The translations under genes and the position numbers were made by a program. Below the pieces are notes generated by a model that saw only the letters and a program-made list of their open reading frames with translations, was not told where the DNA came from and made no database searches. Shown here piece after piece: positions 25,943-34,592 of a stretch of DNA of 64,000 bases. Within the stretch, counting starts at the first letter, position 1, and each line of letters opens with the position of its first letter. The stretch lies in contig NZ_JAHCPS010000004.1 in the NCBI RefSeq assembly GCF_021366795.1, positions 62,001-126,000 on the forward strand. The letters run 5' to 3'. This stretch comes from Macrococcoides caseolyticum. Its GTDB lineage: Bacteria > Bacillota > Bacilli > Staphylococcales > Staphylococcaceae.

Positions 25943-26679
25943 AATCAAACAAAAAAATACTAAAATCTATTATCTATCTAGTCATAGGAGCATTTGTTGG
26001 GTTTATCTTAGGGATAGCAATCCCATTATCTCAAGACATCATCAATTATTTTAATAAAGAATTTAATATAGATTTTATCCCATATATAATAGGTTTACTC
26101 TTTTTAATAGCAATTTACTTATATTATTTATCAGTAAAGCAATGTAATAAAATGAAAAATACTCAAAATTTATCTGAAGATGATCGATATATATATCGAC
26201 TGAAACATTACAATAAAGCGTCTATGAATATTGTAAATGCGACTAATTTGTCAGTATTGGCCATGGCATTAAATATTGCAAATTTCTTATTTGAACCAAC
26301 AAAACATAATATTATTTTGTGCATTGTATTTTCAATTGTATTTTTTATCTTTGTCGTTACTTCGCGCAAGCAAAATATTAAAGTACTCTCTCTATATCCT
26401 CAAATGACTAATTCAGATTTTGAAATTGATTATGAGGACAGAAATATATTAAACACTATCATCAACCATATCGATGAAGGTGAAAGATTAGTTATGTTAC
26501 ATGCATTATCAAAAACATATTCAGTGATGATATATATGTTATCAGGCTTATTAGTTTTCTTAGCTATTTACCAGGCTGGAACTGGTGAAAATCAAGTACT
26601 AGCAATGATTGGAATTACAGCTGTGCTGGTATACTCAACGATAGCTTATTACAAGAAATCCGAGGAATTCAACAAATAA
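25939..26679 (+). CDS. DUF3169-like membrane protein
   Basis: A 246-residue membrane protein with about six hydrophobic helices (near 8-30, 45-66, ~95-115, ~120-142, ~190-210, ~218-238). Between the third and fourth pairs lies a cytoplasmic segment with acidic DFEIDYEDRN. It matches DUF3169 by size, layout and its position after a YozG-like XRE gene; I do not know its function. It is translationally coupled to the regulator by an ATGA overlap. Confidence 0.7.
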   Translation: MKSNKKILKSIIYLVIGAFVGFILGIAIPLSQDIINYFNKEFNIDFIPYIIGLLFLIAIYLYYLSVKQCNKMKNTQNLSEDDRYIYRLKHYNKASMNIVNATNLSVLAMALNIANFLFEPTKHNIILCIVFSIVFFIFVVTSRKQNIKVLSLYPQMTNSDFEIDYEDRNILNTIINHIDEGERLVMLHALSKTYSVMIYMLSGLLVFLAIYQAGTGENQVLAMIGITAVLVYSTIAYYKKSEEFNK

Positions 26680-26693
26680 TAGGAGGTTCATTC

Positions 26694-26846
26694 ATGAGAT
26701 TTGGACCATATTACTTTGACTCTTTTTGGCTAAGTATATTGATTGCTTTACTAGCATCAAGCTGGATGTTTCACGAACTACTTGTTGTACTTTTCATGCC
26801 AATAATTTTTGGATTAAAATATGAGAAACCAGACACTGAAAATTAG
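26694..26846 (+). CDS. Small membrane protein of 50 residues, third gene of the XRE unit
   Basis: A frame starting MRFGPYYFDSFW with AGGAGG 7 nt upstream, located 14 nt after the DUF3169 gene. One or two hydrophobic segments cover ~12-42 (SILIALLASSW, LLVVLFMPIIFGL), with a charged tail. It ends in the stem of the operon terminator. No family is recognised. Good ribosome-binding site, spacing and terminator support a real gene. Confidence 0.65.
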   Translation: MRFGPYYFDSFWLSILIALLASSWMFHELLVVLFMPIIFGLKYEKPDTEN

Positions 26847-26859
26847 TGTCTGGTTTTTT
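26827..26859 (+). terminator. Terminator of the XRE-DUF3169 unit
   Basis: AACCAGACACT / AGTGTCTGGTT with an 8-nt loop and TTTTTT, overlapping the last codons of the 50-residue gene. Confidence 0.9.
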
Positions 26860-26892
26860 GATTGGAGGCATCAGTATCATCACAAACAATAA

Positions 26893-27300
26893 TTACTTAT
26901 TATACAATCCCTTACCACGCGTGTTTTTTATGAGTTTCATAATAAAGTAAGTAATGCCATGAATAAATAAAAATACAATAGAAGAAAATAAAATATATAA
27001 ATTCACACCGAGTGGCATTAACGCATAGCTATTTTTTCTAGCTTCTATCGTAACTGGAGCAATATAACTCACACCTAAGCTTACTAAATAACTTATGATA
27101 ACACCTAAGATAATTACACCGAAATTCAACTTCTTTTTTAAAACAATCGTATTCATAATTACGATAAAAATTAATATAGGAATAAATACTATCATATCTC
27201 CTCTTAAAATCTCAGCCCATGCATCAAAGAATGCGAATGGGATTAAATATAACAACATAAACTTATAATCTTGAATTTCAATTCCTTTATTCACTAACAT
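26893..27300 (-). CDS. Four-helix membrane protein, unknown
   Basis: A 135-residue hydrophobic protein with about four helices (~15-32, 36-52, 58-80, 100-125) and a basic C-terminus (KLIKNTRGKGLYNK). GAGAGGGG precedes the ATG. I do not recognise a family. It stands alone on the minus strand between the XRE unit and the HIT gene. Confidence 0.6.
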   Translation of the reverse strand: MLVNKGIEIQDYKFMLLYLIPFAFFDAWAEILRGDMIVFIPILIFIVIMNTIVLKKKLNFGVIILGVIISYLVSLGVSYIAPVTIEARKNSYALMPLGVNLYILFSSIVFLFIHGITYFIMKLIKNTRGKGLYNK

Positions 27301-27384
27301 CGTCCCCTCTCGTTTACACTTTCAATTTACCACCAATTTAATAATATTTGTTAATATTCCAATAAATTTAAGGTAACTTTAAGA

Positions 27385-27414
27385 TAAAAAATAAGCATAG
27401 CGATTGCTATGCTT
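27385..27414 (-). terminator. Terminator of the HIT gene
   Basis: TAAGCATAGC / GCTATGCTTA with a 4-nt loop, then ATTTTTT on the minus strand; the stem begins at the stop codon. Confidence 0.85.
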
Positions 27415-27793
27415 ATGAAAGTAATGATAAAAATAAATTAAAATCAAAAAAGACTTGTTTTGTATCTTCCTTACTCCAAAATTTATCTCCCTTATATCTT
27501 GGAATAATATGTACATGAAAGTGGGTGCCATCATCCATTATTCGACCATTATTTCGAATAATTGAAACACCATAAATATTCATTTCATCTTCTAATATTC
27601 GTATCATCTTTCTTTCAAGATGAATTAAATCAAATACAACTTCATCCGGTAAATCTTGATAATTCATATAATGATGCTTTGATATCAAGAGCATATGCCC
27701 TTCCTGTTCAGGATCAATATCAAATACCACCTTGAAATCATCCGTTTCATAAATTATTTGTTCTTGTTTTATATCATCGCAAAATATACACAT
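27413..27793 (-). CDS. HIT-family nucleotide hydrolase-like protein
   Basis: A 126-residue histidine-triad protein; HIT enzymes act on nucleoside phosphoramidates or AMP conjugates. The triad HFHVHIIPR lies near residue 98, with MCIFC at the N-terminus, a pattern seen in zinc-type HIT proteins. I place the start at 27793 because GGGGTG is 6 nt upstream; the longest frame extends 18 codons more through the preceding terminator. It differs from the core Hit protein in context, lying in the accessory region. Confidence 0.85.
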   Translation of the reverse strand: MCIFCDDIKQEQIIYETDDFKVVFDIDPEQEGHMLLISKHHYMNYQDLPDEVVFDLIHLERKMIRILEDEMNIYGVSIIRNNGRIMDDGTHFHVHIIPRYKGDKFWSKEDTKQVFFDFNLFLSLLS

Positions 27794-27823
27794 ATCATTC
27801 ACCCCATTATTAAATAAATGATA

Positions 27824-27850
27824 ACAAAAAAAGACACCTTTCGGCATCTT
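27824..27850 (-). terminator. Terminator of the GNAT gene at 27850
   Basis: AAGATGCC / GGTGTCTT stem (two G-U pairs) with a GAAA loop, then seven T on the minus strand. Confidence 0.8.
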
Positions 27851-28335
27851 TAAATATCTTTATAATAAAATATATTATCAACGGGAACTAACGGAAAGTC
27901 TTGCGGTAAGTCTTCTTTTAGTATGAGATGAAAACCATTTTTACGATAAAAATGTTGTGCCGCTTCAAATTTATCAATTGTTCCAAGATAAATCGCTTGA
28001 ATACCATCTTTTTTCGATGCTTCAATGACATGTAATAATAATTTCTTTCCAATTTTCATATTGCGAACATTCTGATCGACATAAACGCGTTTTAATGCAC
28101 CGTTATTATCTTTTAAACGTTGTAAAGCAATTGTCCCTACAACCTTACCATCATAAAGTGCTAGCCAGAACTGTCCACCTGTATTTAAATAAGTAGAAGT
28201 AATATTTTTTAAATCCGGTTGATTATCATACGTTACATTCTCAATATCAAATTCATGTAGCTTGATGTTGATGATAAACTCGTTTACTTCCTGCTTGTAA
28301 TGATCATTGTATTGAATAATTTCGATATCTTTCAT
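27850..28335 (-). CDS. GNAT acetyltransferase
   Basis: A 161-residue GCN5-type N-acetyltransferase of unknown substrate. Motif A region is KRVYVDQNVRNMKIGKKLLLHV, in which the usual first Gly of the R-x-x-G-x-G/A loop is replaced (RNMKIG). Motif B shows AAQHFYRKNGFHL. I use the ATG at 28335 with GAGGAGGCG just upstream, rather than the longest frame that starts 27 codons earlier. It has its own terminator. Confidence 0.85.
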   Translation of the reverse strand: MKDIEIIQYNDHYKQEVNEFIINIKLHEFDIENVTYDNQPDLKNITSTYLNTGGQFWLALYDGKVVGTIALQRLKDNNGALKRVYVDQNVRNMKIGKKLLLHVIEASKKDGIQAIYLGTIDKFEAAQHFYRKNGFHLILKEDLPQDFPLVPVDNIFYYKDI

Positions 28336-28440
28336 ATGCGCCTCCTCTAGGTGATTAATGTAATATCTTAAAGTTATTACATACCCAGGACACTGCAAAA
28401 TAAACCTCAATTCCAATTTTCTGACAATACAAACATATTA

Positions 28441-28953
28441 CTATTTCTTTTGATTATGATATTCAAACCTCAATAAACTATACATATAACTATCCCTAAA
28501 ATTTCCGCGTACTATTTTATCTTGACGCATATGTCCTTCTCTTTGTAATCCGCATTTTTCTAATACTCGTATTGATCCATTATTACGAACATCTGTAACC
28601 GCATAAATGCGATTAAGCGAAAGGTCATCAAATCCATACCGAATTAAATCTTTAGCTGCCTGCGTTGCAATGCCTTTGCCCCAGTAATCCGGATGTATCA
28701 TATATCCAATTTCACCTTTCTTGTGTTTATTATTTACCGTAATACTACATACACCGTATATTGTATCCGCTTGTCCGATGATAACACGATAATGTATTTT
28801 CGGTGCCATTTCTAACATTTCTTCAATATATTTTTCGACTTGCGCCATTGTCTCAAATGTCCATGCCTGATATTTCGATGTTCCATCATGTGTTAAGAGT
28901 TCGTATATAAATTGCTTATCTGTTTTGCTCAATGGTCTGTATTTTAAAAACAT
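28441..28953 (-). CDS. RimJ/RimL-type GNAT acetyltransferase
   Basis: A 170-residue acetyltransferase of the RimJ/RimL group (protein N-terminal or small-amine acetylation). It begins YRPLSKTDKQFIYELL, has the acetyl-CoA loop HPDYWGKGIATQAA and motif B NNGSIRVLEKCGLQREGHM. AGGAGT lies ~8 nt before the ATG. The substrate cannot be told. Confidence 0.87.
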   Translation of the reverse strand: MFLKYRPLSKTDKQFIYELLTHDGTSKYQAWTFETMAQVEKYIEEMLEMAPKIHYRVIIGQADTIYGVCSITVNNKHKKGEIGYMIHPDYWGKGIATQAAKDLIRYGFDDLSLNRIYAVTDVRNNGSIRVLEKCGLQREGHMRQDKIVRGNFRDSYMYSLLRFEYHNQKK

Positions 28954-29094
28954 ACAACATTACTCCTATTTTAATTTGATATGTTACAATAATTATATCA
29001 AAATATTCTGATATTTTGATATTCTAATTTTTATCATCTTAAAACTAATACTTTATTTGTAAATATTGTATAATTGATGAAAGAGGTGATTTAG

Positions 29095-29358
29095 ATGAGA
29101 TTTAAATGGCTAAGTATCATCTGTACAACACTGAGTCTTATCCTGCTGATTTATTTATTCTTTAGTGGTAATGCACAATTATCAATAAATGCAGTAAGTA
29201 CATTAACATTAATCGAATATTTACTCGGTCTATTAGGATTCGCATTGGCATTCTATTCAAAATCCTCAAATAAACCCTTTATTATATTATATAGCTTACT
29301 ACCCGTTATTATTACATTATGTTTATTTATATTTGGTTATTACCTAACAGCGAGGTAA
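29095..29358 (+). CDS. Small membrane protein, unknown (87 residues)
   Basis: Three hydrophobic helices (about 7-24, 36-56, 62-82) with little else. AAGAGGTG precedes the ATG. First of three closely spaced small membrane-protein genes; the next starts 3 nt later. Not recognised. Confidence 0.65.
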   Translation: MRFKWLSIICTTLSLILLIYLFFSGNAQLSINAVSTLTLIEYLLGLLGFALAFYSKSSNKPFIILYSLLPVIITLCLFIFGYYLTAR

Positions 29359-29361
29359 ATC

Positions 29362-29643
29362 ATGTTAAAAGTCATTTCAAAAATGTTGTTCGTAGTTACA
29401 CTTATTTACTTAGGTTATATGATCTTTCAACCTACTTTATTTCTAAATGAAATGTCACAAGAAGTAGCCAATCCAATCTCGATGAATTGGCGTTATATTA
29501 CGATTGATACGCATGTTATTGAAGGACACGGTAAGCAAGATGAATATCGCATTGATCTGTTGCCAGTTTATATATTGCTTATTATCGCATTTTTATTACA
29601 TTTATATCAGTGGATAAAAATAAAAAAAGGAGGGTACGAATGA
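29362..29643 (+). CDS. Small membrane protein, unknown (93 residues)
   Basis: Two hydrophobic helices, at ~5-25 and ~68-86, enclose a polar, probably extracellular loop of ~40 residues (ITIDTHVIEGHGKQDEYR). It starts 3 nt after the previous gene and overlaps the next by 4 nt (ATGA). No recognised family; the operon structure argues that it is real. Confidence 0.65.
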   Translation: MLKVISKMLFVVTLIYLGYMIFQPTLFLNEMSQEVANPISMNWRYITIDTHVIEGHGKQDEYRIDLLPVYILLIIAFLLHLYQWIKIKKGGYE

Positions 29644-29933
29644 TTGTTTTAATTATAATGTTTGCACTTGTTGGGCTATATATGCTAACCGGTCGTGGAG
29701 GCTTCTTAATTGCGGGATATAACTTTTTACCTAAAGAAGAAAAGGCAAAGTATAATGAAAAACGCATGTGTCAGTTCGTAGGTCTATTAATGCTACTCAC
29801 ATCCATTTTCGTCATTATTATGGAATACAAATTACTCCCAGAATATTTAACCATTAGCATTTATTTAGCAACGACACTATCTGCGGTCATATTTATGAAT
29901 GTTTCCAAAGTATTTAAAATCCGTAATGATTAA
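29640..29933 (+). CDS. DUF3784-like small membrane protein
   Basis: A 97-residue protein with three helices and the segment LTGRGGFLIAGYNFLPKEEKAKY near residues 15-36, a pattern I associate with DUF3784 proteins. The start at 29640 has GGAGGG upstream and overlaps the previous stop (ATGA); a longer frame begins inside the previous gene. It is followed directly by a strong terminator. Function unknown. Confidence 0.75.
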   Translation: MIVLIIMFALVGLYMLTGRGGFLIAGYNFLPKEEKAKYNEKRMCQFVGLLMLLTSIFVIIMEYKLLPEYLTISIYLATTLSAVIFMNVSKVFKIRND

Positions 29934-29961
29934 ACACTGCTAAGAGCTGGCAGTGTTTTTT
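29933..29961 (+). terminator. Terminator of the small membrane protein operon
   Basis: AACACTGC / GCAGTGTT with a 9-nt loop and TTTTTT. Confidence 0.88.
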
Positions 29962-30006
29962 CTTATGGTATAATTATTAACACATTTATATCGTGGGAGG
30001 TTATAT

Positions 30007-31194
30007 ATGAAACGTTTCTCACCCATTATCATAACGCTGCTTGTAGCAACATTCATCACAAGGTTCAGTATGTTTATGGTCATGCCTTTCTTATCGATTT
30101 ATTTAATCAATACATATCACTATTCTGGGCTTCAAATTGGTATTATATTATCAGTCGCAGGCATTGTCGCAATCATATTAAGTATGACTTCAGGGAGTAT
30201 CATCGACCGCTTCAATAAACGCTATGTCATCTATTTCGGCCTTATGATTGGTATATTAAGTTATCTTGCTTTCCCAATGATACACACGTTTTCTGGCTTT
30301 ATTTTATTCTCGATTACATCAACCATAAGTAATACTCTAGTTGAACCTACATATCGCGTGTTTATTGCAGAGTTTACAGCTGACGCAGACAAGAAACTAA
30401 TCTTTAATATTAGATACTATTTAATCAATGTCGCAGCTGCTATCGGACCATATTTATCAAGTCAGATTCAATGGGTTGGGATTAATAACTTATTTTATAT
30501 CGTAGTCGCTGCACTTTTCATCAACCTTTTATTATTTATCTATATCTTCAATAAGAACGATTTAAATCTTAAAACGAATCAAACAGTGAATAACATTCCG
30601 TTTTTCAATATGATGTATATTTTTAAACAGGATAAGGCATTTCTATATTTGGTGATCGGAAACATATTTATCGTATTCGGCTATACGCAAATGATGTCAT
30701 CACTAAGTATATATTTAAGTAAAATCTACCCATATCAAACTGCGATTCATCATTATGCCATACTCACACTCGTCAATTCAATTGCTGTGATTACACTCCA
30801 GTACTTTGTTTATAAGATTGGACAGCATATAAAAACAAGTACATCTATCATAATTGGGGCGATATTATTACCACTTGGATTGATTTTAGTTGGGATATCA
30901 CCAGGTTTGCTCAATTTATGTATTGCCATGTTTATATTAACTGTTGGTGAAATCTTTGTATTTACAATGTGGGATTTAAGAATAGATGAACTCTCGCCAA
31001 AAGCATTGAAAGGTTCATATTATGCTCTAACCGGACTCACAGGAATCTCGCGCATCATCGCCCCACTAGTTGGAGGATTACTCATCGATACAATTTCAAA
31101 TGGCTTCTTAATTTGGGGAGTGATTGGTGCGATTACTTATATATCTGTATTTTTCTTTATCAAAAGTGGTAAGCAAACAGCTGCAAAACATTAA
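30007..31194 (+). CDS. MFS exporter
   Basis: A 395-residue major facilitator with about 12 hydrophobic helices. The loop between helices 2 and 3 carries a drug-antiporter-like motif A (GSIIDRFNKRYVIYFG). GTGGGAGG precedes the ATG. It resembles multidrug exporters of the MdtG/YttB type, but the substrate is unknown. It is monocistronic, ending in a hairpin that overlaps its stop codon. Confidence 0.87.
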   Translation: MKRFSPIIITLLVATFITRFSMFMVMPFLSIYLINTYHYSGLQIGIILSVAGIVAIILSMTSGSIIDRFNKRYVIYFGLMIGILSYLAFPMIHTFSGFILFSITSTISNTLVEPTYRVFIAEFTADADKKLIFNIRYYLINVAAAIGPYLSSQIQWVGINNLFYIVVAALFINLLLFIYIFNKNDLNLKTNQTVNNIPFFNMMYIFKQDKAFLYLVIGNIFIVFGYTQMMSSLSIYLSKIYPYQTAIHHYAILTLVNSIAVITLQYFVYKIGQHIKTSTSIIIGAILLPLGLILVGISPGLLNLCIAMFILTVGEIFVFTMWDLRIDELSPKALKGSYYALTGLTGISRIIAPLVGGLLIDTISNGFLIWGVIGAITYISVFFFIKSGKQTAAKH

Positions 31195-31213
31195 TTTTGC
31201 AGCTGTTTATTTC
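31175..31213 (+). terminator. Hairpin at the end of the MFS gene
   Basis: Perfect 14-bp stem AAACAGCTGCAAAA / TTTTGCAGCTGTTT with a 6-nt loop; the T run is short. Confidence 0.7.
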
Positions 31214-31348
31214 ATATTAGTCTTTATCAAATATTGTATATTAAGATAATCTTCAAGCACTAATTATAGAATTTTCTTTAGATACTTAACATTTTCAATT
31301 TTATATAATATGAAATATCACGTCAAAAAAAGGTAAATATCTCCAAAA

Positions 31349-31441
31349 TCATTTTAAGCTTTCATCAATCATCCTTTGAATAAATTCAGGCGTGTGATTA
31401 TTTTATTCATTAAATTGTCTGATTAAAGCTTTAATTTTCAT
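31349..31441 (-). pseudogene. Possible 31-codon gene remnant
   Basis: It starts with ATG 2 nt after the Nudix stop and reads MKIKALIRQFNE, then TAA, then in the same frame NNHTPEFIQRMIDESLK and TGA. The stretch looks protein-like but is interrupted, has no ribosome-binding site and no recognisable family. I list it as a probable scrap, with low confidence. Confidence 0.25.
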
Positions 31442-31443
31442 TA

Positions 31444-32028
31444 TTATTCACAACTGAGCTTGAACGATAATATTTTAAAGTATCCTACTGAATAAGGTAG
31501 AAAATCTTTAATAGTTATCGAAACTTTATCATTTGAGAAAACATGATAACCAATCACTAATTCTTTCTGCCCCCAACATAAAGCATTAAAGTCATTAATA
31601 TGCACTTTTACGAGCGCTTCTACTTCTTCATCTTCAAAACTAATTTGATTAAGTTTGTCTATCAAAATATCATATCGAAATACATTAATAAATTCTTTAT
31701 CTAGTTTGCCGTCATTATTAAGTATTTCCGGAATTACGCATAAAAGCTTTAAATCTTCAAATTGTAAATCAATTCCTAATTCTTCCTTTACCTCACGCAC
31801 ACCGTCAGCCATCGTTTCATTACTTTTAATATGACCACCTAACGTCACATCCAGTAACCCTTTATAATCAGCAACAAATTGACTACGTTGCTGTAAAATC
31901 ACATAATCATCACATACAAATATACATTGGAACGTTTCATGCCATTCTTCATTGATATGGACATCTTCGCGTGACATTTTGCCTTTATACAAATAGTTTT
32001 CATGAAATATTTTTAAAACTTCCATCAT
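31444..32028 (-). CDS. Nudix hydrolase (IPP-isomerase-like)
   Basis: A 194-residue Nudix protein with a full box GGHIKSNETMADGVREVKEELGI, which binds Mg and a diphosphate substrate. The layout, with an N-terminal HINEEWHETFQCIFV and a long C-terminal part, resembles the Nudix proteins often annotated as isopentenyl-diphosphate isomerase type 1. The substrate is unknown. It overlaps the YfiT-like gene by 4 nt, so both are co-translated. Confidence 0.87.
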   Translation of the reverse strand: MMEVLKIFHENYLYKGKMSREDVHINEEWHETFQCIFVCDDYVILQQRSQFVADYKGLLDVTLGGHIKSNETMADGVREVKEELGIDLQFEDLKLLCVIPEILNNDGKLDKEFINVFRYDILIDKLNQISFEDEEVEALVKVHINDFNALCWGQKELVIGYHVFSNDKVSITIKDFLPYSVGYFKILSFKLSCE

Positions 32029-32546
32029 TCACCTTCTATTATACCTAGCCCTATTTTAATATGCTCTAGATGATGATTGCCGTGCCATGCATAAAGTGAA
32101 ATCATTTGTTTTAAAGGCACTTCGCCGTTATCTGGATGAATCATCGTTCTTTCCAATTGGTCTTCTGTTAATGATTTTAAAATTGTTGCCCATCTGAGAT
32201 GAATACCAAATAAGAACATTACAGATTCATTGAAATCATTAAAGTTATCAGCAAGCTTCACCCATTCATTTTCTTCAAAAGTAGATACGTTTGGATTATC
32301 CTCAGTTAAGATTAATTTTGTACGAATATAACCATGTAAATGGCTATCCGCTATATGATGAATTAACGTATTTACATTCCAAGAATCATCACGATATTGT
32401 TTATTTCTTAATGAATGATCCATATTTGAAACGATGTTATTTATTTTGTATGGTAATTCTTCAATATCTGAAATCCATTGATTTATCATTTCTTTATTAT
32501 ATTCAGTAGGTATTTGATAACGTCCTATTGGATATTGATTTTTCAT
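32025..32546 (-). CDS. YfiT/DinB-family putative metal-dependent hydrolase
   Basis: A 173-residue four-helix DinB-fold protein close to Bacillus YfiT, sharing the start YPIGRYQIP. Metal-binding histidines are visible in LIHHIADSHLH and at the end in AWHGNHHLEHI. Members of this superfamily include bacillithiol- and mycothiol-dependent transferases; activity here is unknown. It is translationally coupled to the Nudix gene downstream. Confidence 0.88.
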   Translation of the reverse strand: MKNQYPIGRYQIPTEYNKEMINQWISDIEELPYKINNIVSNMDHSLRNKQYRDDSWNVNTLIHHIADSHLHGYIRTKLILTEDNPNVSTFEENEWVKLADNFNDFNESVMFLFGIHLRWATILKSLTEDQLERTMIHPDNGEVPLKQMISLYAWHGNHHLEHIKIGLGIIEGE

Positions 32547-32612
32547 TTATTAATCCTCAAAAAAATTTATTATTAACAACATTATACATATATTTCAAAT
32601 CAATATCATTAG

Positions 32613-32783
32613 TATTTTACTAGTATCATTTATAATAATCAATTTATCATCACTAGAAATCGTAATGATAGATATTTCACATATGATGTGATTAATAAAA
32701 AAACGAATGAAATAAATAAAAAAGACATTCCAGAACTTAAGAGAAAACACCATCTTAAAGGTGAATTCATCTCGTTGGATTAA
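32613..32783 (+). pseudogene. Probable 3' remnant of an unidentified gene
   Basis: A frame open for 56 codons without a usable start codon, containing ITRNRNDRYFTYDVINKKTN and ending KGEFISLD-stop. The composition is protein-like, and it directly precedes a terminator hairpin, as the tail of a deleted gene would. No family recognised. Confidence 0.35.
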
Positions 32784-32830
32784 AATTAATACCCACTAAC
32801 AATTTTTTTATCGCTGATGGGTATTAATAT
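32784..32830. terminator. Bidirectional hairpin
   Basis: Perfect 11-bp stem ATTAATACCCA / TGGGTATTAAT, 21-nt loop, flanked by T-rich DNA; 2 nt from the stop of the gene at 32832. Confidence 0.65.
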
Positions 32831-32831
32831 T

Positions 32832-33557
32832 TTATTCAAATGCTTCAAACACTTCTTCTGGAAAGAATTCAGTAGATTCAGTACTCATTGGATTTAGTGT
32901 AATACAATTTTCTTCCATGTCAATATCATTCATAACATCATTTATAAAAGTAGCTTTATCAATCATTTCTAACGTTAAATGTGAATGTTTGGCAGCTAAT
33001 GATTGAGGGATGCTTTGATCAGTCCAAAAATAGTAGGAAAATGTCGGAAAATAATCAAATGAAATATCTCCCATAACATCGCCTATTTCTTCATCCATTA
33101 AATAAAAGAACATCTTCTTCGCTCTTATTAAATCCAGTGTTTTCTCAAATTCACTATTATCATAGTTATTCTTTGACGTTTTTAAAACTTCTATTAATTC
33201 ACAAACATTATTAAATATTTTCTGAGGTTCAATTTCTGGCCAATCACTCCATACATATAATGATGAATCATCATCTGCGTTAGAGAAACCTAAAAATCCT
33301 TCTGCAAACGCTGTGTTCTCAGCAATTACAGTAAAATTTGATTTTTTTCTCTTATTCATCGTTAATATATCAGTCGCAGTTTTCTTTAAATTGTCTTCAT
33401 CTCTAATCGGATAGAACTTCCAATCTTTATATACAATAAAATTACCTGCTTCAAACAACTTCCAATATGCATCAGGAATATTTTTCAATATTTCTTCTTG
33501 ATTCACTTTTTGTATAACCTCGTTACTTACAGGCTTCAATCTATATTGTACTGTCAT
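32832..33557 (-). CDS. Unknown protein, possibly SMI1/KNR4-like
   Basis: A 241-residue acidic cytoplasmic protein. The start IPDAYWKLFEAGNF and a later region where FAEGFLGFSN leads to SSLYVWSDWPEIEP loosely recall SMI1/KNR4 proteins, many of which are toxin-immunity proteins, but the resemblance is weak. No signal peptide or membrane helix. I choose the ATG at 33557, with GGAG 6 nt upstream, over the one 4 codons earlier. No toxin gene is nearby. Confidence 0.6.
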   Translation of the reverse strand: MTVQYRLKPVSNEVIQKVNQEEILKNIPDAYWKLFEAGNFIVYKDWKFYPIRDEDNLKKTATDILTMNKRKKSNFTVIAENTAFAEGFLGFSNADDDSSLYVWSDWPEIEPQKIFNNVCELIEVLKTSKNNYDNSEFEKTLDLIRAKKMFFYLMDEEIGDVMGDISFDYFPTFSYYFWTDQSIPQSLAAKHSHLTLEMIDKATFINDVMNDIDMEENCITLNPMSTESTEFFPEEVFEAFE

Positions 33558-33609
33558 AATGAACTCCATATCTACAATTAATATTTTATTTCATGTTTAT
33601 TATATTAAC

Positions 33610-34101
33610 TTATTCACTAAGTAACAATTCTTTTATTACAATATCTACAAATTCACCATCTATTTTCCCTTGTTCTTTAAATACACCAACATGATTAAAA
33701 CCTACTTTTTCGTATAATTTATTACCTGCTTTATTTTGCTCAAGTGCAAACAATACTAATTTATGAAATTTATTAGTTTTTGCAATCTCCACTACATTTG
33801 ATAAAAGCAGTGTTCCATACCCTTTTCCACGATTCTCTCTCTCAATATATATAGAAATCTCGCCTACATCACTGTAAGCGCATCGTGAATTATATGGATT
33901 TATCGTAGCAAATCCTAATACCTGATTTTCATTTTCAAGAACTAATGTCGAGTATTTTTCAGATCTATCAAATAACCAATTTTCAATATAAGTATTATCT
34001 TTAACATCGGATTCTAATGTTGCAATTTTATCTTCAATACCCTGATTATAAATAGATTTAATAAATTCAATATCATTTATTGTCGCTTTTCTAATATCCA
34101 A
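33610..34101 (-). CDS. GNAT acetyltransferase, phosphinothricin-acetyltransferase-like
   Basis: A 163-residue GNAT resembling the PAT/ArsN1 group: IRKATINDIEFIKSIYNQGI at the start, acetyl-CoA loop RENRGKGYGTLLL, and the end VGFNHVGVFKEQGKIDGEF. Start choice is difficult: I give a TTG at 34101 with AAGGAG ~11 nt upstream. A GTG at 34113 abuts that site, and an ATT lies two codons on. It follows a broken GNAT on the same strand. The substrate is uncertain. Confidence 0.8.
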   Translation of the reverse strand: MDIRKATINDIEFIKSIYNQGIEDKIATLESDVKDNTYIENWLFDRSEKYSTLVLENENQVLGFATINPYNSRCAYSDVGEISIYIERENRGKGYGTLLLSNVVEIAKTNKFHKLVLFALEQNKAGNKLYEKVGFNHVGVFKEQGKIDGEFVDIVIKELLLSE

Positions 34102-34117
34102 AAACCTCCACACTCCT

Positions 34118-34588
34118 TTATATATATTTCTCTAAAACAATTTCATCGTCTATTGGAATCCCGTTCTCAGCAATGACTGGTATTTGTGGTTTTATTTTTC
34201 TAGCCTCATTAACAGCATTTGGAATTATTTTTATCATTCTAAATCCTAATTTTTGATAGAATTTTAATGCTCATACATTATCATTGGTTGTTATTAATTT
34301 TATTTTTAACATACAATTTTTATAAGCTAACTGTTCTAACGACATAATTAACTTAGTTCCGACACCTTTGTTTTCAATTAGACTATCTAGCGATATTATT
34401 TCGATTGTCTTTTCTTTAATGACATATGTTAATAATCCAGTAATCTCATCCTTTTCAATGTTTATTAATCCTGGTAATGTAGAACAATCATACCGCCCAG
34501 ATGAAATAATCATTTCTGTTGATCCCCATTTTTCTTTAAACCACTTAATAACTAATTCTCTATTATTATCATTAATAGCTTCAATCAT
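34118..34588 (-). pseudogene. GNAT acetyltransferase with in-frame stop
   Basis: Reading from ATG 34588, a GNAT of ~156 codons is intact (RELVIKWFKEKWGS, VASCG-like PGLINIEKDEITGL, NKGVGTKLIMSLEQLA, LITTNDNV) until a TGA replaces the codon after Val105. The frame then continues with the expected motif B (ALKFYQKLGFRM) to TAA at 34118. Homologues normally have Arg, Asn or similar at this point, as in NDNTRALRFYQK. A single substitution would explain it. It is probably a recent pseudogene; UGA readthrough is unlikely in this group. Confidence 0.75.
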
Positions 34589-34592
34589 TCAA

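Noticed and set aside
34118-34588. Selenocysteine or programmed UGA readthrough in the GNAT gene
   Set aside because: No selenocysteine insertion context is expected in this group and no recoding signal is seen; a point mutation is simpler.
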